In this document: in pieces, positions 58,450 through 64,000 of the stretch | How the letters are laid out: each line of letters begins with the position of its first letter | Position numbering within the stretch: the stretch's first letter is position 1 | Origin: Selaginella moellendorffii | Taxonomy: Eukaryota > Streptophyta > Lycopodiopsida > Selaginellales > Selaginellaceae | DNA: 64,000 nucleotides | Assembly: GCF_000143415.4 (NCBI RefSeq) | Contig: NW_003314441.1 | Coordinates: 37,042-101,041 of the forward strand | Direction: 5' to 3' | Position numbers and translations under genes: made by a program | Notes under the pieces: model-generated | The model's input: only the letters and a program-made list of their open reading frames with translations | The model's database searches: none | Told to the model about the DNA's origin: nothing

Positions 58450-58630
58450 ACACAAATCCCTAAGCCCCAAAGTGGAGCCAAAAGAGTGCCATGTGGTAGT
58501 GGCCAAAGTGAAAGCCAAACAAGCGTAACACAATTGGACTAAAAGCTCCAACTTGAAAGATTGAGAGTGGGAGGGGAACTCCTAACGAAGTGCTCGAAGA
58601 ACAAGCACAAAACGAGCAATAAGTGAGTCT
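58450..58630 (-). repeat. ~170-bp unit, copy 4
   Basis: Same orientation as the copy at 46385; it leads directly into the largest array. Confidence 0.7.
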
Positions 58631-58644
58631 TTAGAAAAGAGACC

Positions 58645-59510
58645 CAAGATGGAATTCGAGATGGACCTAAGATGGAGTCTAAGATGGAGTCCAAGATGGA
58701 CCCGAGATGGAGTCTGAGATAGGGTCTGAGATGAAGTCTGAGATGGACCCGAGATGGAGTCCAAGATGGACCTGAGATGGAGTCCAAAATGGACCCGAGA
58801 TGGAGTCCAAGATGGACTCGAGATGGAGTCCAAAATGGAGTCTGAGATGGACCCAAGATGGAGTTCAAGATGGACCCGAGATGGAGTCTGAGATAGAGTC
58901 CAAAATGGAGCCGAGATGGAGTCTGAGATGGAGTTCGAGATGGACCCGAGATAGAGTCCAAGATGGCATCTGGGATGGAACCGAGATGGAGTCTGAGATG
59001 GACCTGAGATGGAGTCCCAGTTGGAGTCCGAGATGGACCCGAGATGGAGTTTGAGATGGAGTCTGAGATGGACCTGAGATGGAGTTTAAGATGGTGTTTG
59101 GGATGGAACCGAGATGGAGTCCAAGATGGAGTTTGAGATGGGCCTGAGATGGAGTTTGAGATGGAGTCCAAGATGGAGTTTGAGATGGACCCAAAATAGA
59201 GTTCGAGATGAAGTCCGAGATGGAGTCCGAGATGGAGTCCAAGATGGACCCGAGATGGAGTCCAAGATAGACCCCAGATGGAGTCCAAGATGGACCCGAG
59301 ATGGAGTCCAAGATGGACCCGAGATGGAGTCCAAGATGGACCCGAGATGGAGTCCAAGATGGACCCGAGATGGAGTCCAAGATGGAGTCCAAGACGGAGT
59401 CTGAGATGGACCCGAGATGGAGTCTAAGATGGAGTCCAAGATGGAACCGAGACCAAGACCGAGTCCGAGTCTGAATTTGAGTTCGAGTTTGAGTTTGAGT
59501 CCAAATACTA
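58645..59510. repeat. Largest minisatellite array, 23-bp period
   Basis: About 865 bp. The core is an 11-bp unit (gatggacccga) alternating with a 12-bp unit (gatggagtccaa), making a 23-bp period that is most regular at 59220-59400. Because 23 is not a multiple of 3, every frame is read in turn, and any translation repeats every 23 residues. The end changes to 6-bp 'gagttt' units. Confidence 0.9.
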
Positions 59511-59549
59511 ATACAAGCTGTTGGGTGAAAGCCCAAAGCAATCATCCCC

Positions 59550-60390
59550 CGGGGGGGGGGGGGGTTGGGTTGCTGCCGGGGGTTCCAAAAATATAGTAAG
59601 GAGAGTGTGGGGGTTGGACCCCAGTGGAGCTAGTTTGGCCAAAAAAGGCCAATTTAGCCTAGGAAGGCCATACCCAGCTGTTGGGTGATGGGATAACCAT
59701 TAGGAAGTCCAAAGTTAGAGTGAATATGGACTGACAAGTGGGGTAGCTTGGTGAAGTGTTCAAGAGCTTACTCTAATTCCCTCGAGAGGTTGAATGGTCG
59801 ATGCTCCTAGTCCAAGCATGGGTGGCACTACCTACTTGGATACCTGGCATGGCTCAACAATACCTCACTCTAAGCCCATGGCTAGAGCACCCAAAGGTGG
59901 AAGGTGGGGAGAGTACCCATGAGGCTTGCATAGGGCCGCAATGTTCCAAAATGTTATTCCAAAGTCCCAGATTATAGAAAGGAAGAGGAGTGGTCCTTTG
60001 ATGTAGTGACCAAGGATACGATCATGTGATGAGGAAGTCCTAGAGGACAGTGGGACTTAGTGGTCGAGCCTATGGGCTTTGTCCTAGTGGCAGTGTTGAT
60101 GAACATAGCCATGGATAGAAAAGGGACATGGTGAGGACTACAAAAGGGGTATTGGGGAAGGCTATTCCCCATGTCTGCGGGCATCGTAAAGATGCTAAGG
60201 AGTGGATCTAGAATGATCACTTATGAACGGATGGCCTAGTCTTTGAGAGACGGGATTGCAATATAGGTGGTGTTGGACCACTTATATGACCAAGGTGAAT
60301 GGGTATGGCTTTAGTGTAACGGGCTGATATGTTGGTAGTACCTTGGGGTGTCTGTCATGGGATCGGACACGTGGACACGTTGCCCATAGA
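59550..60390 (+). repeat. Repeat block, copy B, with G14 tract
   Basis: Starts near a C5-G14 tract at 59546-59564, then matches 47400-48150 closely. It is the left arm of a large inverted repeat. Confidence 0.75.
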
Positions 60391-60955
60391 GAATAAAATC
60401 AAGTATCAATGTAACACTTGTAAAGATGGTCCTTGTAAATAGGACATGAATACAAGAAGTTGTATTCCAGTGAGTTGTTACCTCAAAAGTAGGACCTTAT
60501 GGGTCGTCAAATTAGCAAAGTCTAAAAAAGCTGAATGATTCAAGTAGAGTCAAGAAATGGTCCTAAGCGAGTGATAAGAGCATTTGGACTGAGGTGTGTT
60601 GTACCCCACAAAGGATAGGGATCCAAGAGGGATTATGATTATAGTGTAAGATGGACATTTCATCATGCTCCCAATGAAGGCCCATGGACATTGCAATATT
60701 ATGCACATGAAAGACTACCATAAAATACTTTTTGAGATGGTAAAGACAAAAATGGAGGATCATAAGATCTAAGCATGAGAACAATGGGTATCTCATCAAT
60801 AGCAGAATGTGCCATGTTAAAGTTGTGGGAAAGGCATTCCCAGAAGAAAGAAACTTTGGTACAGAGTTATATGTGAACACTATAGTGCAGTGCTAACTGA
60901 TAATGGCATGAGAAACAATTACTTTAATCTTGGCAAAGACCCATGTAAGCGACTA
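60391..60955 (-). repeat. Spacer of the inverted repeat; copy of 55150-55570
   Basis: Reverse complement of the stretch around 55150-55570, with an inserted ~120 bp near 60630-60740. No gene. Confidence 0.6.
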
Positions 60956-61870
60956 ATTTTTCCATTCTACTTTAGTCACTTAATCACACCTCTGACCACT
61001 TGAAGGAGTCTCTTTCACAACCTCCATAAGTCCTATTTCGGACTTGGGCTTGCTAGCCCCGAGAATAACATCCTTGCCACTCAACCTTTGCACTTGGTCC
61101 AAGTGCTCCACGTGTCCGATCCCATGACCGACACCCCAAGGTACCATTGACATATCAGCCTGCTACGCTAAGGCCATGCCCCTTCACCTTGGTCACACCA
61201 GCGGTCTAACACCACCTGCATCACAGTCCCAGCTCTCAAGGACAGGGCTATCCGTCCATGAGTGATCATTCCAGATCCACTCCTTAGCATCCTTAGGATG
61301 CCCACAAACATGGGGAATAGCCTTCCCCAATGTCCCTTTTCCGGTCCCCACCAAGTCCCTTTCTGCTCATAGCTATGTTTGCCAACACTACCACTGGGTC
61401 GAGGCCCACAGGCCCGACCACCAAGTCCCATGGTCCTCTGGGACTTCCTCCGCACCCAATTGTATCCTTGGTCACTACACCAGAGGATTATTCCTCTTCC
61501 TTTCCACAGTCTGGGCCTTTGGGACAACATTTTGGAACACCGTGGGCCTACACAAGCCCCGTGGGTACTCTCCCCACCTTCTGCCTTTAGGTGCTCTAGC
61601 CATGGGCTTAGAGCAAGGTTTCGTTGAGCCATGCCTGGTATCCAAGTAGGTAGTGCCACCCACACTTGGACTGGGAGCATCGGCCAGTCGACCTCCCTGG
61701 GGAACTAGAGTCGGCTCTTGAACACTTCACCAAGCTACCCCGCTTGTTGGTCTGTATTCACTCTAGTCTTGGACTTCCTAGTGGTTAGTTCATCACCCAA
61801 CATTGGGTCTGGCCTTCTTAGGCCAAACTGGCCTTTTCTGGCCAAACTGACTCCACTACAGTCCTCCCCC
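60956..61870 (-). repeat. Repeat block, copy C (inverted arm)
   Basis: Reverse complement of 59550-60390 and of 47400-48290, including 'cgacaccccaaggtac' and 'ctacttggataccaggcatg' landmarks read in opposite sense. Confidence 0.75.
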
Positions 61871-61934
61871 TTACTATACTTTTGGAGCTCACTAAACCCC
61901 CCAAGGTCTGGGAGACGAATGCTTTGGGCTTTCA

Positions 61935-62665
61935 CCCTCTCAGACTCGAACTCGAACTCAGACTCGTACTCGGACTCGGACTCGGACTCGGACTTGGGCT
62001 TGGGCTAGGTCTCGGCCTTGGCCTTGGTCTCGGTCTCGGTCCCGGTCTCGGTCTCGGTCCCGGTCTCGGTCTCGGTCCCGGTCTCGGTCTCGGTCTCGGT
62101 CTCAGTCCCAGTCCCAATCTCGGTCTCGGTCTCAGTCTCAACCTCGGACTCCATCTCAGGTCCTTCTCAGACTCCATCTCGGATTCCATCTCGGGTCCAT
62201 CTCAGACTCCATCTCGGACTCCATCTCGGACTCCATCTGGGGTCCATCTCGGACTCCATCTCAGACTCCATCTCAGACTCCATCTCGGACTCTGTCTCGA
62301 ACTCCATCTCGGACTCCATCTGGGGTCCATCTCAGACTCCATCTCGGGTCCATCTCAGACTCCATCTCGGTCCATCTCAGACTCCATCTCGGACTCTGTC
62401 TCGGTCCATCTTGGACTCCATCTCGGACTCCATTTCAGACTCCATCTCGGTCCATCTCGGACTCCATCTCGGACTCAACCTCGGACTCCATCTCGGACTC
62501 TGTCTCGGTCCATCTCGGACTCCATCTCGGACTCCATTTCGGACTCCATCTCGGACTCCACCTTAGACTCCATCTCGGACTCCACCTCGGACTCCATCTC
62601 AGACTCCACCTCGGACTCCATCTCGGACTCCGTCTCGGTCCATCTCGGACTCCATCTCGGACACT
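61935..62665. repeat. Minisatellite array 6, 730 bp
   Basis: 6-bp 'ctcggt'/'gactcg' units, then 'tcggactccatc' 12-bp units mixed with 'tcggtccatc' 10-bp units. It keeps several frames open for hundreds of codons, which is a repeat effect. Confidence 0.9.
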
Positions 62666-62714
62666 TCCATGTGTCATGTGTTGGTCCTTTTGGGTCCCTT
62701 TTTGGAGCCTCGCT

Positions 62715-62895
62715 TATTGCTCGTTTCGTGCTTGTTCCTCGAGCATTTTGTTGGGAGTTCCACTCCCGCTCTCGACTTTTCAAGTTGGAGCTTTTAGTCC
62801 AAACGTGTTACGCTCATTTGGCTTTCGCTTCAGCCATTACCACATGGCACCCTTCCGGCTCCACTTTGGGGACTAGGGATTTTGTGTCTCACAAC
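62715..62895 (+). repeat. ~170-bp unit, copy 5
   Basis: Follows array 6 in the same way that copy 3 follows array 5. Confidence 0.7.
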
Positions 62896-64000
62896 CCAGA
62901 CACAATTGGGAAGTGTCATAAAGGTAGGCTCGTGGAGCTGATGGTGTGAAGACACCGAATATGCCAAGGCATGATGCCTTGAGGTCAAGTTGGTGAGTTC
63001 ACGAGAACCCCTTCCCAAAGGAATCCTAATGAAAATGGGAATGGCATAGCCTAAGCTGGAAGGCATGCGGTTGGAGTATGGTGACCCAAATAATGATGGA
63101 GGTGTAGAAGCATTAGCAATAAACCATAATAAAAATCAAACCCCAAAAACTCCTAAAAATTAGGGTTTAAATATTTTCTACACTATATTTTAAAAATTAT
63201 AATTATAAATAAATTTTAAGATATTAGTTGTAGAACTTGACAACTATAAGGAAACTAAGAAAAAGGGTGCAAAATAATTGATTAAACTAGTAGAAGGTAA
63301 CTACATAAGACTTCTTGTTGGGATAAGGAAGTTAAACATACCTTTATGAGGGATAAATTGCTTATATTGCAATATAGTAAATCAATGTCGTAAAAGGGAA
63401 TGCTCATTGTCAAAGAAAGCCATCATTGGGACACCCAAACACTCTAAAACACTAGGAAATGGTGTTTGGTATCGTGAAGGCATTAAATAAGGCTCAAGGG
63501 ATTAAGTCCCTAATGAATGATAAATAGGAGATGCTATCCAAATGTCTAAGGTTGCAGAGACAAGACAAGTTTGTCTACCCAAATTGGACAAAGCCAAAAG
63601 AAGAATTTTGGCAAGACTAGTGATAAGCATATAAAGGCCCATAAGAAGCAACATTAATCCCAATATGTGGGATTATAAAGTAAGTATACCTGAATTGAGG
63701 AACCACTCCCTAGGTCATCAGGTAGGTTCATCCCTAATGAATACTTGCTAAGGCATGGTAAAAAGTGCAAAACTATCCTCCTAATCTAGAGAAGAATAAC
63801 TGAAGGAAACGTGTGAGGTCAAAAAACAAGTAGTAAAAGGATAGAACCGAACCATAAGAATCAAAGGGTATAACCAAGAGTGGTTATATGAGTTAAGAGT
63901 GAAGAATCAAGTGGGTGCTCGAACGGGTTATTATTAGCAACCCTAATGCCATGGAGAGTCTAAAATATGGAATTATCCATGTTAAACCATATGGCAATTA
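62896..64000 (-). repeat. Inverted copy of 54180-55170, running off the window
   Basis: Reads in reverse the landmarks 'gataaccaccc-tggttat', 'ccactccctaggt' and 'gcatgcc-tccagctta' of the 54-55 kb region. No gene. Confidence 0.65.

Noticed and set aside
58539..59357. Minus-strand open frames of 226-272 codons
   Set aside because: They translate the 23-bp array, and the same 23-residue repeat turns up in several frames, the sign of a satellite and not of a gene.
61882..62949. Plus-strand open frame of 355 codons
   Set aside because: It is created by the 6- and 12-bp minisatellite units; the product is only Leu-Gly and Ser-Asp-Ser-Ile repeats and no domain is present.

Overview
The window reads as a nuclear segment of a seed-free land plant, most likely a lycophyte of the Selaginella type (inference). 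The gene families are those of land plants: VQ protein, GeBP/DUF573, TSO1-like CXC protein, PLS-type PPR, alkaline/neutral invertase, and a small gene whose product ends in a CLE-like motif. Two genes point to motile, flagellated sperm: IFT122 and a sperm-tail PG-rich (SHIPPO) protein. Introns are almost all 45-100 bp and genes lie a few hundred bases apart or less.

Region 1 (1-39.5 kb) is gene-dense. In order: an unrecognised repeat protein (-), IFT122 (-), mitochondrial acyl carrier protein (-), a 3'-5' exonuclease/KH protein (+), two opposed fragments of a dead ABCB transporter, EBP2 (-), the SHIPPO protein (+), a small glycine-rich protein (-), a TEY MAP kinase (-), a CLC-type anion transporter (+), OS-9 (-), PIG-C (-), invertase (+), another ABCB relic (-), a VQ protein (+), EXO1 (+), a basic hypothetical protein (+), a TSO1-like CXC protein (+), a CLE-like peptide gene (+), Gemin2/SIP1 (+), a GeBP-like protein (-) and a PPR protein (-) with a PPR tail relic beside it. 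For the spliced genes I derived exon joins by hand; each join keeps frame and, where I know the family, restores its motifs. Several neighbours are divergent pairs sharing short promoters, for example mtACP/exonuclease with only 49 bp between start codons.

Region 2 (about 40.5-64 kb) has no intact gene that I can support. It is a mosaic of decayed LTR-retrotransposon DNA: a Ty3/gypsy integrase tail with polypurine tract, a small TRIM-like element with 194-bp LTRs and an initiator-Met-tRNA primer site, solo and partial LTRs, direct and inverted duplications of 0.5-1.8 kb, and seven arrays of a purine-rich minisatellite, the longest with a 23-bp period. Long open frames there are products of the repeats.

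Functionally the genes form no pathway cluster. They cover cilium assembly (IFT122, SHIPPO), DNA/RNA metabolism (EXO1, exonuclease/KH, EBP2, Gemin2, PPR), ER quality control and GPI-anchor synthesis (OS-9, PIG-C), signalling (MAPK, VQ, CLE-like) and metabolism/transport (mtACP, invertase, CLC).
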